A stretch of DNA of 64,000 bases, taken from positions 18,280 through 82,279 of the forward strand of contig CAYMEV010000017.1 in assembly GCA_964389675.1 (NCBI GenBank), given 5' to 3'. Below the pieces are notes generated by a model. It worked only from the letters and a program-made list of their open reading frames with translations. It searched no databases and was not told where the DNA came from. Below, piece by piece: positions 18,201 to 27,060 of the stretch (position 1 is the first letter of the stretch; every line of letters begins with the position of its first letter). The position numbers and the translations under genes were made by a program. This DNA comes from CAYMEV01 sp964389675 [NCBI: uncultured Candidatus Sumerlaeota bacterium]. GTDB taxonomy: Bacteria; CAYMEV01.

Positions 18201-19175
18201 GGAAATGCAAAGGATATCTGTTCATCTCTCGGGAATATCGGGACAATTTATTTTTTTAAGGGTGATTATTTGAAAGCCCTGGAGTTTTTTAAAAAAGCCC
18301 TGGCGATTTCAGAGAAAGATGATGATATTCATGGGATAAGCAAGGCTGAAGGCAGCATAGGGGTTATATATTTCAACCTGGGCCAGTATCAAAAAGCAAT
18401 GGCATGTTTTAAGAGGCAATATAATATATGCATCAGGACAGGTAATCGTGAGGATTTAAGTCAGGCTGTGGGAAATATGGGCATGGTTAAATATACCATG
18501 GGAGATTATGTCAATGCATTTGAAAATTATGAAAAACAACTGCAAATATGCCTGGAAATAGGCGACAAAGCAGGTACTGCAAAAGTATACGGGAACATGG
18601 CCAATATATACAATGAACAGGCTGAATATGATAAAGCGCTGGAATTTTATGAAAAACAGCTTTCAATTTGCCAAAAGCTGGGAGACAGAAAGGGTATAAG
18701 CACTGTTTATGGAAATATGGGCGTAGCATACGGAGAGATGGGGAAATATGACGAGGCTATAGATTATTTTGATAAGGCAATAATAATCGCAAAAAGCCTG
18801 GGGATCAAAAGTAATCTATGCTCTTATCTGCACCAGAAGGCAGATCTGTTATATGCAAGGAATGATAAAGAGCAGGCAGGCATACTGAATAATGAAGCAT
18901 TGAAGATTGCAGTTGAAATTAACAAGCATTCCATAATTTTCTATGCGACTTTGCTGCAAAGCAAACTGGAAAAGCATCCTGAGCTTTTATTAAAAATGCT
19001 TAAGAATGGAGACTATTCACCTGAACTTAAGGCAATTGCAAATTATGAACTCTGGAAAATTACAGGAAAACCTGAATACAGGCAAATAGCATCAGATATT
19101 ATCACTGTCCTGGCTAATAAACTAAAAAAAACTGAATTGAAGAACATTATGGATGAGATTAACAAGCAATCCTGA
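15222..19175 (+). CDS. Soluble-adenylyl-cyclase-like protein: two cyclase domains, AAA ATPase, TPR
   Basis: A 1317-residue protein ordered like eukaryotic soluble adenylyl cyclase (ADCY10). The first cyclase domain (about 40-200) keeps both metal aspartates (F-I-D-I-S-G-F-T-A-M-T and F-A-G-D-A-F) but lacks the N-x3-R pair. The second (about 245-405) lacks the metal aspartates but has E-Y-T-A-I-G-N-V-V-N-I-S-A-R-L, supplying the asparagine and arginine. Together they could form one catalytic site. An AAA/NACHT-like ATPase follows, with Walker A G-P-A-G-I-G-K-S near residue 450 and Walker B V-L-V-I-D-D near 582. The last 450 residues are TPR repeats of the G-N-M-G / Y-E-K-Q-L type. The start is uncertain: the first ATG has no ribosome site, and ATGs at 15249 and 15258 follow a CCGGAG. 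Confidence 0.88.
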   Translation: MISEFIPGDMDPMSDRHGLIPEFIADKYKQGKFKGLFYCYTMFIDISGFTAMTQSLMQSGKEGAEVLSSIINSLFTPAIETIYRYEGFISSFAGDAFTSIFIRNKPEYALKAAFEIKKQFIRNGSIVTKLGEFRLEAKIGLSCGKAEYSIIDPGIQHTYYFRGEAIDGCAESEHKARRSEIIADKRFIGRISAEIEKRALSANYFEIYPSDIDISHRKSNNRLLNMPSIEKKFVNSSLLDIKYKGEFREITSVFISFSDEKTFEDGIMQVIRNAHKYGGYFNRVDFGDKGGTMLIIFGAPSGIEKLYTRTADFALCLKDIHGFRFRAGISTGIAFAGYIGSDRRSEYTAIGNVVNISARLMMKAGWYEILACQDIRNRLYHHYNFSAGGLRKIKGFRAPARIYALESRKGYNRRITYKSGYIQRTDETEKLKNLISPIFNGRSAGLVYVNGPAGIGKSRFIDEFMISNDKCAFFYMPCDEILRKSFNPFIHFLRQYFRQSESKTKFQNAERFSELYRRMLSEINDEYYKKELARTEPFIAGLTGLSLDDAIFSDMDPKIVYENTIFALKDFFLAQCLKKPSVLVIDDGHSIDTDSLNLLNTILRNMESSAMAVIMLCRLRDDGSSYDFFSDSPGNSLELKPFGKKNMDRLLEDLLGTGDLPALTKEFIWEKSAGNPFFIEQITLYMSENNLFDSKFNIAGTEYAVPSEIGQILTARIDRLSTKLKEAVKAASVLGREFAVKVLRSLLFKIKISDNDADFEKQIKAGEKEQIWENISELICIFRHALIRDTAYAMQLKERLRQIHNMAGNAIEEIYSDNLEANYEELAEHFDRAENIDKAVCYLEKAGRKAMQHYKNEKALNYFDRLIHYLWLEKNREKVIQIMLLQSNLHYLTGRWDKALNTGKSSLKLADKLGKGIISVNCMLNLAGHYIAMHKLKEAENIAKKSLSLSEKTGYQEGIIKALYEIGRLSIAKGDYDKAKELLLKFHSKSLMKGNAKDICSSLGNIGTIYFFKGDYLKALEFFKKALAISEKDDDIHGISKAEGSIGVIYFNLGQYQKAMACFKRQYNICIRTGNREDLSQAVGNMGMVKYTMGDYVNAFENYEKQLQICLEIGDKAGTAKVYGNMANIYNEQAEYDKALEFYEKQLSICQKLGDRKGISTVYGNMGVAYGEMGKYDEAIDYFDKAIIIAKSLGIKSNLCSYLHQKADLLYARNDKEQAGILNNEALKIAVEINKHSIIFYATLLQSKLEKHPELLLKMLKNGDYSPELKAIANYELWKITGKPEYRQIASDIITVLANKLKKTELKNIMDEINKQS

Positions 19176-19273
19176 TAATATGTAAAAACCAATGGCCCCT
19201 TTTAATACCCTATGAAAATACCTGCCGCAGGTTCTCCTGAGGTTCAACCTGAAGCCATGGAGCATGAATTTTC

Positions 19274-20299
19274 TCAGATATCCATGTTTTCAATCAACCT
19301 GACCGTTTTTTCAAGGTCATCCCAGTTCTGTGCCATTGAAGTTACAATCCTTACAGAATCGCTGGTCAGGGAACTTACAAATATTGAGTGCTTTTTTAAT
19401 AATGCCTCAAATGCTTTTCTGGCCTTGACACTCCTGAACCTGCACAGGACAATATTGGTTCCTCCCCATACCGGTTCCAGTTTATCAAATACCCTCAGTG
19501 CATTATATATCATTTCAGCCTTCCTGTGATCATCCTGGAACATCGATTTATACCTGTTAAGGTAATAATGAGCAATATAGCTTATGTATCCTATCTGCCT
19601 CATACCTCCTCCAAGCATTTTGCGGAATACTTTTGCTTTTTTTATAAACTCCCCTGAACCAATCAGCATACTTCCTGCAGGAGAGGACAGCCCCTTTGAA
19701 AAGCATATTGAAAGGGAATCACAATATTTTGCAATTTCAGAGGGCTCTTTTTCCAGATATACGCATGCATTGAGGAATCTCGCCCCGTCAATATGAAGCG
19801 GGAGTCTGTATTTTTTGCAGATATTCCTTATTTCGCTGATCCTTTTTATCGGATAGACTGTCCCCCCACCCCTGTTATGAGTGTTTTCGATCCATATCAG
19901 TACTGTCCTGGGCATATAATATATATCATCCCTGATTTTGCTTTCTATGCTCTCAGGTTCAAGGATACCGTCCTTATCATCGGCAAAACACGGCGTAATA
20001 CCGGCTATTCTTGATATTCCTCCCGATTCATAGTGAATCGGATGGCTGTTTTTATCAAGGATTACCTCTCCTCCGTTGTTTGAGTAGATCATGAGTGCAA
20101 TAAGGTTTGCCATTGTCCCGGTAGGAACGAACAGGCTGTCCTCTTTGCCGAACATTTCTGATACATTTTCCTGAAGCCTGTTTGTCTCATTATCCTCACC
20201 ATATACATCATCACCGATATCAGCCCTGTACAGCTCCTTGACCAGGTTTTCATCCGGAACTGTAATTGTGTCACTCCTGAAATCAATTAATCTATTCAT
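19274..20299 (-). CDS. ltaE: Low-specificity L-threonine aldolase
   Basis: A 341-residue PLP enzyme of the threonine aldolase/beta-eliminating lyase family, full length. It opens with I-D-F-R-S-D-T-I-T-V-P, has G-D-D-V-Y-G-E-D near residue 29, the H-I-D-G-A-R-F motif near residue 170 and the PLP lysine in C-F-S-K-G-L-S-S-P-A-G. It splits threonine or allo-threonine to glycine and acetaldehyde. It is the last gene of a minus-strand unit, 24 bases after the GGDEF gene, with which it has no obvious functional link. Confidence 0.92.
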   Translation of the reverse strand: MNRLIDFRSDTITVPDENLVKELYRADIGDDVYGEDNETNRLQENVSEMFGKEDSLFVPTGTMANLIALMIYSNNGGEVILDKNSHPIHYESGGISRIAGITPCFADDKDGILEPESIESKIRDDIYYMPRTVLIWIENTHNRGGGTVYPIKRISEIRNICKKYRLPLHIDGARFLNACVYLEKEPSEIAKYCDSLSICFSKGLSSPAGSMLIGSGEFIKKAKVFRKMLGGGMRQIGYISYIAHYYLNRYKSMFQDDHRKAEMIYNALRVFDKLEPVWGGTNIVLCRFRSVKARKAFEALLKKHSIFVSSLTSDSVRIVTSMAQNWDDLEKTVRLIENMDI

Positions 20300-20323
20300 A
20301 CCTCTAATCCTCTTGTTATTATA

Positions 20324-21487
20324 TTATTTCATAATAAAGACCTGGTTTTTACCCAATGATTTTGCCTTGTACATCATATTGTCAGCATCAGCAAAAAGGC
20401 TTCTTAAACTTTTGGATATTGACGGGAAGGATGATATCCCTAATGATGCTGTGATTTTTGCAGAAATATTATAATCATTGAGGAATACAGCCTCCTCTAT
20501 ATCCTTCCTTATCTTTTCAGCGACTTCTCTTGCTTCAGCAATCTCTGCCCTTTTAAGCAATATTACAAATTCATCACCTCCATACCTGAAGGATTTGTAT
20601 TTACCAGCAGACAGCCTTATGATATTTGACACTTCCCGTATCGCATTACTGCCCATCTTATGTCCATATTTATCATTAATGGACTTAAAACCGTCAAGGT
20701 CAAGAAATATAAGCGAAACAGGAGCATCTTTCGACCAGCTTGACCCATCAAGCTCCTCAAGTATGGATTCAAGATACCTTGAGTTGTAAAGCCCTGTGAG
20801 AACATCCGTTATAGACAGTATCTCATTTCTCTTTATCAGGTGCTGATGCTCTATCACAAGGGAGATCATGTCAGCCATGCTCTGGATGACACGCAGTGTA
20901 TTGTCAAACAGCTCGACCGATGACCTGTTTGCCTTCAGCACGCATATCCCGAATATCTCTTCATTTGTGATCAGCGGTACAAATATAAGCGTTATCTCAG
21001 TTTTGCCATTTTTATCATTTTCGATCAGGGGCATAACATAATAGGTCCTGACCGGTTTATTAAATACCGGCTTCTGCATCATGATTAGATCAATGAAACG
21101 GTTTTGCTCTTCCCCGCTTATTCCTCTCGCAAGCACCTTTTTAAGCTGTGCCTTTTCTTTATTATAGAAGAATATTGCACTTCCTGTACAAAAGCTTATT
21201 TTCAGAAATGAGCGGCATAAATACCTTAATATCTCAAGAATGCTGCTGGATTGATTTGCCTTGATGCTCATGCTCCTGTAGAGATTCAGCACCTCAATTA
21301 TGCTGTAGAGCTCCAGGACCCTCTTCCTTGATAGCTCGGAATACTTTAGAATCTCATCCTTTTTCTGTATTATACCAGACAGTGCCCCTGAGATTCTCTC
21401 CCCTTCAGATGGATTATTATTTATGAATTCAGCTGATTCTTCGATCAGCTTTATAAGCTCTTTGATATTCTCATGCAGGAGGCTCAT
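20324..21487 (-). CDS. GAF-like plus GGDEF diguanylate cyclase
   Basis: A 387-residue protein. The first 70 residues look helical, residues 80-215 resemble a GAF sensor, and residues 225-387 are a GGDEF domain with F-R-Y-G-G-D-E-F intact near residue 305 and D-V-L-T-G-L-Y-N-S-R at its start. It should therefore make cyclic di-GMP from two GTP. No RxxD inhibitory site precedes the motif. It has no membrane segment. It overlaps the upstream TPR lipoprotein gene by 4 bases, so the two are co-translated and may form one signalling unit. Confidence 0.9.
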   Translation of the reverse strand: MSLLHENIKELIKLIEESAEFINNNPSEGERISGALSGIIQKKDEILKYSELSRKRVLELYSIIEVLNLYRSMSIKANQSSSILEILRYLCRSFLKISFCTGSAIFFYNKEKAQLKKVLARGISGEEQNRFIDLIMMQKPVFNKPVRTYYVMPLIENDKNGKTEITLIFVPLITNEEIFGICVLKANRSSVELFDNTLRVIQSMADMISLVIEHQHLIKRNEILSITDVLTGLYNSRYLESILEELDGSSWSKDAPVSLIFLDLDGFKSINDKYGHKMGSNAIREVSNIIRLSAGKYKSFRYGGDEFVILLKRAEIAEAREVAEKIRKDIEEAVFLNDYNISAKITASLGISSFPSISKSLRSLFADADNMMYKAKSLGKNQVFIMK

Positions 21488-23667
21488 TTGCTTCGGACTG
21501 TATTAATCCTCTCATCAAGAATATCAGAAATTATAACCTTAAAATTCTTTTCATTATTCTTCTTAAGGTAGTTATCAAGCTGAGTATATATCTTCAGGCT
21601 CTCTGGATAATTCCCTTTGAGCTCTTCAAGCATACCTGCAAACAGATTATAATGAACAGCATTGTTTTTAATCTTTTTTACCTGAAGATCATACCAGCCC
21701 ACTCTCTCTGTAATTCCAATTTTAATGTCAATCTGCATTGCAAAAAACAAAAGCGTATTAGGATCTCTAATCTGCAGGGTGTCAATATTCTCATACAATT
21801 CAGAAGCCTTTTTATATTCGCCTTTATTATATAATTCGTATAAGTTGCTGCAGAGCGTGTCCACTACTATTTTATCCTTATCCTGCAGGCCAAAGTGATT
21901 TATTACCCTGTTAAACCATTCTTCTTCATTAAAGTATACCAGCAGAAAATAATTAATTAGAATTAATTCTCTTTTCTGCATAAATGGCATGATATTATCA
22001 AGAAAAGCTACATAACCCTCGTAATCCTCTTCAAAATAGTATTTCATCAGTACCGGCTGTCCGAAATAATAGACAAAGTCATAGGAATATTCTGAAAAAG
22101 CCTTCTTAAGATCTCCCTTCGATAAAATCAGGTTCTGCCATCTTTCAGTAAGGTCCATGGCATCATAGATAAAGCCATTTCTTAGAAGATAGAGTATATA
22201 CGAGCTGAGGCTTCTATAATCAATTAATTCCAGCGACTGATAACTGAAAAGCAGATATGCTGTGCTTAATGATATCAGTTTATCAATATTGACTGCATTT
22301 TCATCAACAAATCGTCTGAAATAGCTGTTTGTAAACTCAATTGCATCATTGTGCCTGTAGTCCATTTCATATAATGTAAGAAGGTTCATATAGGAAAAAT
22401 AAAAGTCCTTGTCAATATCCAAAGCCTTTTTATATTCATCTTCAGCAAGCTCATAATTTCCCATGACCCTGTAAAGATCTCCAAGGCTGTCATGGGGGTT
22501 TGGAGAATCCGGCATAAGTATGGCATACTGGTTCAGGTACTTGAGTGCGTTTTCATAATCCTCAATCTCGCTGAATTTATAACCCAGAAGATTATATGCA
22601 TTTTCATAAAAGGGATCCTGATGTATTATATCCTTAAGGTATTCAATCTGGTCCTTAATATCCATAGTCCACATATACAGGTTTGTATAAAGCAGATAGG
22701 AGATTTCCGCCTCCTTTATTTCCCTGTTCAGTTCATCAATCTTGGATGCAAGCTTAAGTGCTTCATCCCGGTAGATCTTCTTGTCAAGAATTACAAATTC
22801 AAGCAGAAGCTGGTTAATCCGGTTAAAATAAAGCTTATTCTCTATTGCGCTGCTTATATTCTCTTCCCGGGCCTTGCCGACGGAGAGCGCAATAAGCATT
22901 ATATATGCCGAACCGAATTTATTATCAAGTTCAACAGCCTTTTTTAGCTCATCATAGGCTTTATCATTCTTGAAATTGCTGATATAATACTGCCCCTGAA
23001 GATAATGATTATATGCCTCAGGGTTGTCTGTATCTACTTTGATCTCTGAACTCTGGGAGGTGGTATCACCGGATCCGCCTATTTTATCATCAGCAAAGAT
23101 CTCATCAGTCAATGAATTCATTATATCAAATAGCTTGCTGAACATACCCCTCTGCACAGACTCTGAAAGTATAAACCCGTCGTCCACTCTCCTCAATGTG
23201 GCAGATATAATTATTTCATCCTGAAAGGTCCTGAAATTCCCGGTAATCAGGTATTTTACATTGAGCTCTTTGGCTATCCTTAACACAGAAGCTATAGAAA
23301 GAGACTCTGGATTGGTAATATTCTTCAACCTGAGTTTTGACCACAGGGTTGAAGTATCAACAAACTCAACCTGGCCTGCTTTGGAAATATTTATTATATA
23401 GTCAATAAGCCCCTCTTTAAGGTAATTGAAATTTTCATTTTCAGAGAGATTTGAGAAAAAATACACCATGACTACATTACTGTCCTCAGAATAGGAAATA
23501 TTCTGACTTATTTCCTCTATCACAACCCCCCTGTCAGATCTTCCTGCGGATTCCCTATCATAGTCTCCGAGGGTTATATCTATTGAATTTTCTGCTTTTT
23601 TCCCGCATGAAACAATAAAACCGGCCAAAAAAAGAAGCAATATAATGATTAATCCTTTTCTAGCCAT
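21484..23667 (-). CDS. TPR lipoprotein with an N-terminal FlgO/CsgG-like domain
   Basis: A 727-residue secreted protein. The N-terminus is a lipoprotein signal peptide ending in F-I-V-S-C (cysteine near residue 21). Residues 60-190 (V-V-M-V-Y-F-F-S-N-L-S through L-N-V-K-Y-L-I-T-G-N-F-R) resemble the alpha/beta domain found in FlgO/TolB-N-like proteins, which often precedes TPR arrays. From about residue 215 on there are TPR-like repeats, for example E-A-Y-N-H-Y-L-Q-G-Q-Y-Y-I-S. It starts behind an AGGAAGGG site. Its role is unknown; the overlap with the GGDEF gene suggests envelope sensing. Confidence 0.75.
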   Translation of the reverse strand: MARKGLIIILLLFLAGFIVSCGKKAENSIDITLGDYDRESAGRSDRGVVIEEISQNISYSEDSNVVMVYFFSNLSENENFNYLKEGLIDYIINISKAGQVEFVDTSTLWSKLRLKNITNPESLSIASVLRIAKELNVKYLITGNFRTFQDEIIISATLRRVDDGFILSESVQRGMFSKLFDIMNSLTDEIFADDKIGGSGDTTSQSSEIKVDTDNPEAYNHYLQGQYYISNFKNDKAYDELKKAVELDNKFGSAYIMLIALSVGKAREENISSAIENKLYFNRINQLLLEFVILDKKIYRDEALKLASKIDELNREIKEAEISYLLYTNLYMWTMDIKDQIEYLKDIIHQDPFYENAYNLLGYKFSEIEDYENALKYLNQYAILMPDSPNPHDSLGDLYRVMGNYELAEDEYKKALDIDKDFYFSYMNLLTLYEMDYRHNDAIEFTNSYFRRFVDENAVNIDKLISLSTAYLLFSYQSLELIDYRSLSSYILYLLRNGFIYDAMDLTERWQNLILSKGDLKKAFSEYSYDFVYYFGQPVLMKYYFEEDYEGYVAFLDNIMPFMQKRELILINYFLLVYFNEEEWFNRVINHFGLQDKDKIVVDTLCSNLYELYNKGEYKKASELYENIDTLQIRDPNTLLFFAMQIDIKIGITERVGWYDLQVKKIKNNAVHYNLFAGMLEELKGNYPESLKIYTQLDNYLKKNNEKNFKVIISDILDERINTVRSK

Positions 23668-24056
23668 AAAAATTCCCTTCCTGTTTCAGAGATAAAAATT
23701 CTTATAATATTCTATTCAATTGTATATACGAGTATGTTATATCAATTGTTCATATTTTATGCCATGAGCATCGCCTGCAAAAAATATATTAGATTACTGC
23801 TTATAATAAAGATACAGTACGCTATGCTGGTTCATTCTCCAGGGCTGTTCTCCCGGGGATCAGGAATTATGAAGATTTGATTTATCCCCTGCTTTTTTGT
23901 AATCATGGAAAAATATTTTGCATAATAGGCCTATTCATCATAATATGTTATACTCTCAAATTTTTAAGCTGACAATATTGAAATTTTACCGTAAATATTC
24001 TATTGAACATAAATATCATCGGAAACATTAAATATTTAGATAAAAGGAGTAAAAAA
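23668..24056. promoter_or_regulatory. 389-base divergent intergenic region
   Basis: It separates the TPR lipoprotein gene from the aminopeptidase gene. It holds the promoter described at 23918-23946 and, by position, the promoter of the minus-strand unit, which I could not place with confidence. A GC-richer patch near 23820-23870 forms no convincing hairpin. No gene is seen. Confidence 0.5.
23918..23946 (+). promoter_or_regulatory. Promoter with a 12-bp palindrome in its spacer
   Basis: TTGCAT, 17 bases, TAATAT upstream of the aminopeptidase gene. The spacer contains the perfect palindrome AATAGGCCTATT (23924-23935), a plausible repressor site. Confidence 0.5.
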
Positions 24057-25160
24057 ATGATAGATTACAGGCTGAGAAACCTTGCGAATATCGCAGTGGA
24101 GTATTCCTCGAGGGTAAAAAAGGGTGACCTTGTCCTAATAAGGGGAAATGCAAATGCAAAGGATCTTATTATTGAGCTTTACAGGCAGGTTATTGAAAAG
24201 GGTGCACACCCGCTTACACAGGTTACATTTGATGATATGTCAAAGATATTCTTTGACCTGGCTTCAAAAATGCAGCTTGAGTATGTAAGTCCCTATGAAA
24301 CTATAAATCATGATAAAATAGATGTTTCATTTGGAATATGGGGAGGAGGCAACACAAAAACACTGTTCAATGCTGATAAAAAAAAGCAGGCTGCCTTTTT
24401 TTCGGCAAGAAAGCACCTGCAGAAGAGGAACCACATGATGCCTGAAGATGGCGGTATAAGGTGGGTTGTTGTACCTTATCCATCAGCTCACGGGGCTCAG
24501 GATGCAAACATGTCAAATACTGAATATGAGGAATTTGTTTTCAGCTGCTGTATGGCTGACCATGAAAATCCGCTAAAGTCCTGGAATAACCTTAGAAAAG
24601 AGCAGGCCAGCATTGTCAAAAAGCTCCAGGTTTTCAAGGACTTTCATGTAAAAGGCCCAAATGTTGACCTTAAATTCCACACACGAGGCAGAAACTGGGT
24701 CAGCTGTGACGGCATGGTAAACCTTCCGGATGGAGAGATATACACCTGTCCTTTTGAAGACAGCCTTGAAGGCTTTATAAGCTTTACATACCCGGGCCTT
24801 TATGCCGGACAGGAAGTCGAGGGAATCAGGCTTGAGTTTAAAAACGGCAAAGTTTCAGATTTCTCTTCAAGGACAAAAAAGGATTTTCTGGAAGAGATGA
24901 TCATGCTTGATAATGGTTCAAACATGGTAGGGGAGCTTGCTTTTGGCACCAATTATTTCATTGACAGGTATTCCAGGAATATACTTTTTGATGAAAAGAT
25001 AGGCGGTACTATGCATATAGCCCTTGGCAACAGCGCCATTGGCACGAACGGCAAGGTCAGCTCTGCAATCCACTGGGATCTGATTACTGGTACCGATAAG
25101 GATACAGAATTGACAGGTGACGGCAAAGTAGTATACAAAGACGGAAAATTTCTCCTATAG
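24057..25160 (+). CDS. M29-family aminopeptidase
   Basis: A 367-residue metallo-aminopeptidase of the AmpS/aminopeptidase T family. Family motifs with the two-metal ligands are present: G-E-I-Y-T-C-P-F-E-D near residue 227, G-E-L-A-F-G-T-N near residue 290, D-E-K-I-G-G-T-M-H-I-A-L-G, and S-A-I-H-W-D-L near the C-terminus. It removes N-terminal residues from peptides in the cytoplasm. The start at 24057 is chosen because AAAGGAG sits 7 bases upstream; an in-frame TTG at 24003 has no such site. selB follows after 10 bases. Confidence 0.88.
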   Translation: MIDYRLRNLANIAVEYSSRVKKGDLVLIRGNANAKDLIIELYRQVIEKGAHPLTQVTFDDMSKIFFDLASKMQLEYVSPYETINHDKIDVSFGIWGGGNTKTLFNADKKKQAAFFSARKHLQKRNHMMPEDGGIRWVVVPYPSAHGAQDANMSNTEYEEFVFSCCMADHENPLKSWNNLRKEQASIVKKLQVFKDFHVKGPNVDLKFHTRGRNWVSCDGMVNLPDGEIYTCPFEDSLEGFISFTYPGLYAGQEVEGIRLEFKNGKVSDFSSRTKKDFLEEMIMLDNGSNMVGELAFGTNYFIDRYSRNILFDEKIGGTMHIALGNSAIGTNGKVSSAIHWDLITGTDKDTELTGDGKVVYKDGKFLL

Positions 25161-25170
25161 CAATTACCGT

Positions 25171-27048
25171 ATGGATATTGTCGAGCCTTATATTATCGGA
25201 ACTGCAGGACATATAGACCATGGAAAGACCAGGCTGGTAAAGGCTCTTACAGACATTGATACCGACAGGCTTAGAGATGAAATTGAAAGGGGAATGAGCA
25301 TTGAGCTGGGCTTTGCCTGGCTTGAAATTAACCTTTCCGGCAATACTCACAGGGTAGGAATAGTTGATGTTCCAGGTCATGACAGGTTCATCAGTACCAT
25401 GGTCTTTGGAGCTGGTTTTATAGATTTTGCAATTCTCGTCATAGACAGCCTCCAGGGCATACAGGCCCAGACAGTTGAACACTACAATGTTATAAAACTT
25501 CTGGGGATCACCAATGGGATAGTGGTACTGACAAAGATTGACAGATCCCCTGATGATCTTATCCTGCAGAGGATAGAAGAGGCACAGGAACTCGTCAAGG
25601 ACAGCCTGTTTTACAATAGAATAATGCTTGCTGATTCATTGAGCGGTAAAGGCATTGATGAACTGAAGAAAACCATATACAGGGAAATAATTAAACTCAG
25701 CCCTCGAAGGGATCCTTACCCTATAAGGCTTGACATTGACAGGGTATTCTCTTTAAGAGGGCATGGCCTAATAGGATGCGGGACCTGCTGTTCAGGGACG
25801 ATAAAAAAAAATCAGGATTTAATAGTGCTTAATAATGGTAAAAGAGCTGTAGTAAAGAACATACAGGTACATAATCATGACCGTGAATATGTTATAGCCG
25901 GACAGAGGACAGCATTGAACCTGAAGGGGATCTCAATGGCTGATCTGAGGAAAGGATATACGCTGTCCTTAAAGGGGCAGATAGCCAGCACCAGCATAAT
26001 ATATGCCGAAATAAAGCTGCTGTACAGCAATTTTGCCAGCAATAAAACTGCAAGGATAAGGTTTTTATATAAAACAAGGGAAATACAGGCTACACTGAGC
26101 ATTTCAGGAATCAGGCCCGACATGGCAAGAATACGGCTTGATAAACCAGCCTTTGTGTGCAGGAATGACAGGTTTATTATCAGAGAGTTTTCTGGTTCAA
26201 AAATCCTCGGAGGAGGCAGGATCATATTCTTTTCAGACAGGTCATTCTCTGTCCAAAATGCTGATTTTGCATCATTTCTGGCCAGGCTGTCAGATCAAAA
26301 TACACAGACCGCTCTGGTACATTTTATTGGGTATAGGCCTTTCTATCACAGTATTTTTGATATTATGCAGATCTTTTGTCTTGATCATAAATCATTAATC
26401 AAAACAGTAGATGATTCAAAGGATCTTGTATTATATGAACAAACCTACCTGATGCATAATGATAATCTGCTTTCTGTCTTAAATAAAATAAGGAATTTAT
26501 CAGCTGCCAGAAGTGGCAGAGGTATCTGTCCTGATGACATTACAAGCCTTGGAAGGGACATTGGATTTGGAAAAAGCTTTATCAGGATGGCAACAAGATA
26601 CCTGGCAAAAGCCGGGCTGATAATTGTAAAAAAGGATTCCATATTCCCTGCAGATGTGTATCCTGAATCCGGTCTGAACATCAGGCTTTTATATGAGATA
26701 ATTGATTATGCAGAAAATCAGGACAGGATACTGGATATTGAGGATGTATTTGGCAGATTCAGCATAGAGGGCAAAATGCGGCAGGATATATTGGACCTGC
26801 TCTCACAGGATAACAGGGTGCTGGTAATATCTGGGCTGTTTATGCTGTCCGCCAGGAAATTCAGGGAGATAGAAATATCTCTGATAGATTACCTGAATAA
26901 AAATAAATCCATAAAAATTACAGAATTTAAGCATATTATAAATGCTTCAAGAAAATATGCGCTTCCATTGCTTGAGTATTTTGACAGCATTAATATAACC
27001 TACAGGATCAGGGATTTGAGATACCTGGATTCAAGAATCTTAAAATAA
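25171..27048 (+). CDS. selB: Selenocysteine-specific elongation factor SelB
   Basis: A 625-residue translational GTPase. G motifs are G-T-A-G-H-I-D-H-G-K-T (residues 10-20), D-V-P-G-H near residue 66 and T-K-I-D near residue 120. EF-Tu-like domains 2 and 3 follow, and the C-terminal 250 residues are the winged-helix region that binds the SECIS hairpin of selenoprotein mRNAs. The start has no clear ribosome binding site, so translation may depend on the aminopeptidase gene ending 10 bases upstream. selA, selC and selD are not in the window. Confidence 0.93.
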   Translation: MDIVEPYIIGTAGHIDHGKTRLVKALTDIDTDRLRDEIERGMSIELGFAWLEINLSGNTHRVGIVDVPGHDRFISTMVFGAGFIDFAILVIDSLQGIQAQTVEHYNVIKLLGITNGIVVLTKIDRSPDDLILQRIEEAQELVKDSLFYNRIMLADSLSGKGIDELKKTIYREIIKLSPRRDPYPIRLDIDRVFSLRGHGLIGCGTCCSGTIKKNQDLIVLNNGKRAVVKNIQVHNHDREYVIAGQRTALNLKGISMADLRKGYTLSLKGQIASTSIIYAEIKLLYSNFASNKTARIRFLYKTREIQATLSISGIRPDMARIRLDKPAFVCRNDRFIIREFSGSKILGGGRIIFFSDRSFSVQNADFASFLARLSDQNTQTALVHFIGYRPFYHSIFDIMQIFCLDHKSLIKTVDDSKDLVLYEQTYLMHNDNLLSVLNKIRNLSAARSGRGICPDDITSLGRDIGFGKSFIRMATRYLAKAGLIIVKKDSIFPADVYPESGLNIRLLYEIIDYAENQDRILDIEDVFGRFSIEGKMRQDILDLLSQDNRVLVISGLFMLSARKFREIEISLIDYLNKNKSIKITEFKHIINASRKYALPLLEYFDSINITYRIRDLRYLDSRILK

Positions 27049-27060
27049 AATTATAAAAAA

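Noticed and set aside
19176-19273. Terminator between the convergent cyclase and threonine aldolase genes
   Set aside because: Short inverted stretches (CCTG/CAGG) are present but no stem with a T-run could be supported.
22492-22947. 151-codon frame opposite the TPR lipoprotein gene
   Set aside because: Antisense shadow; no ribosome site or motif.
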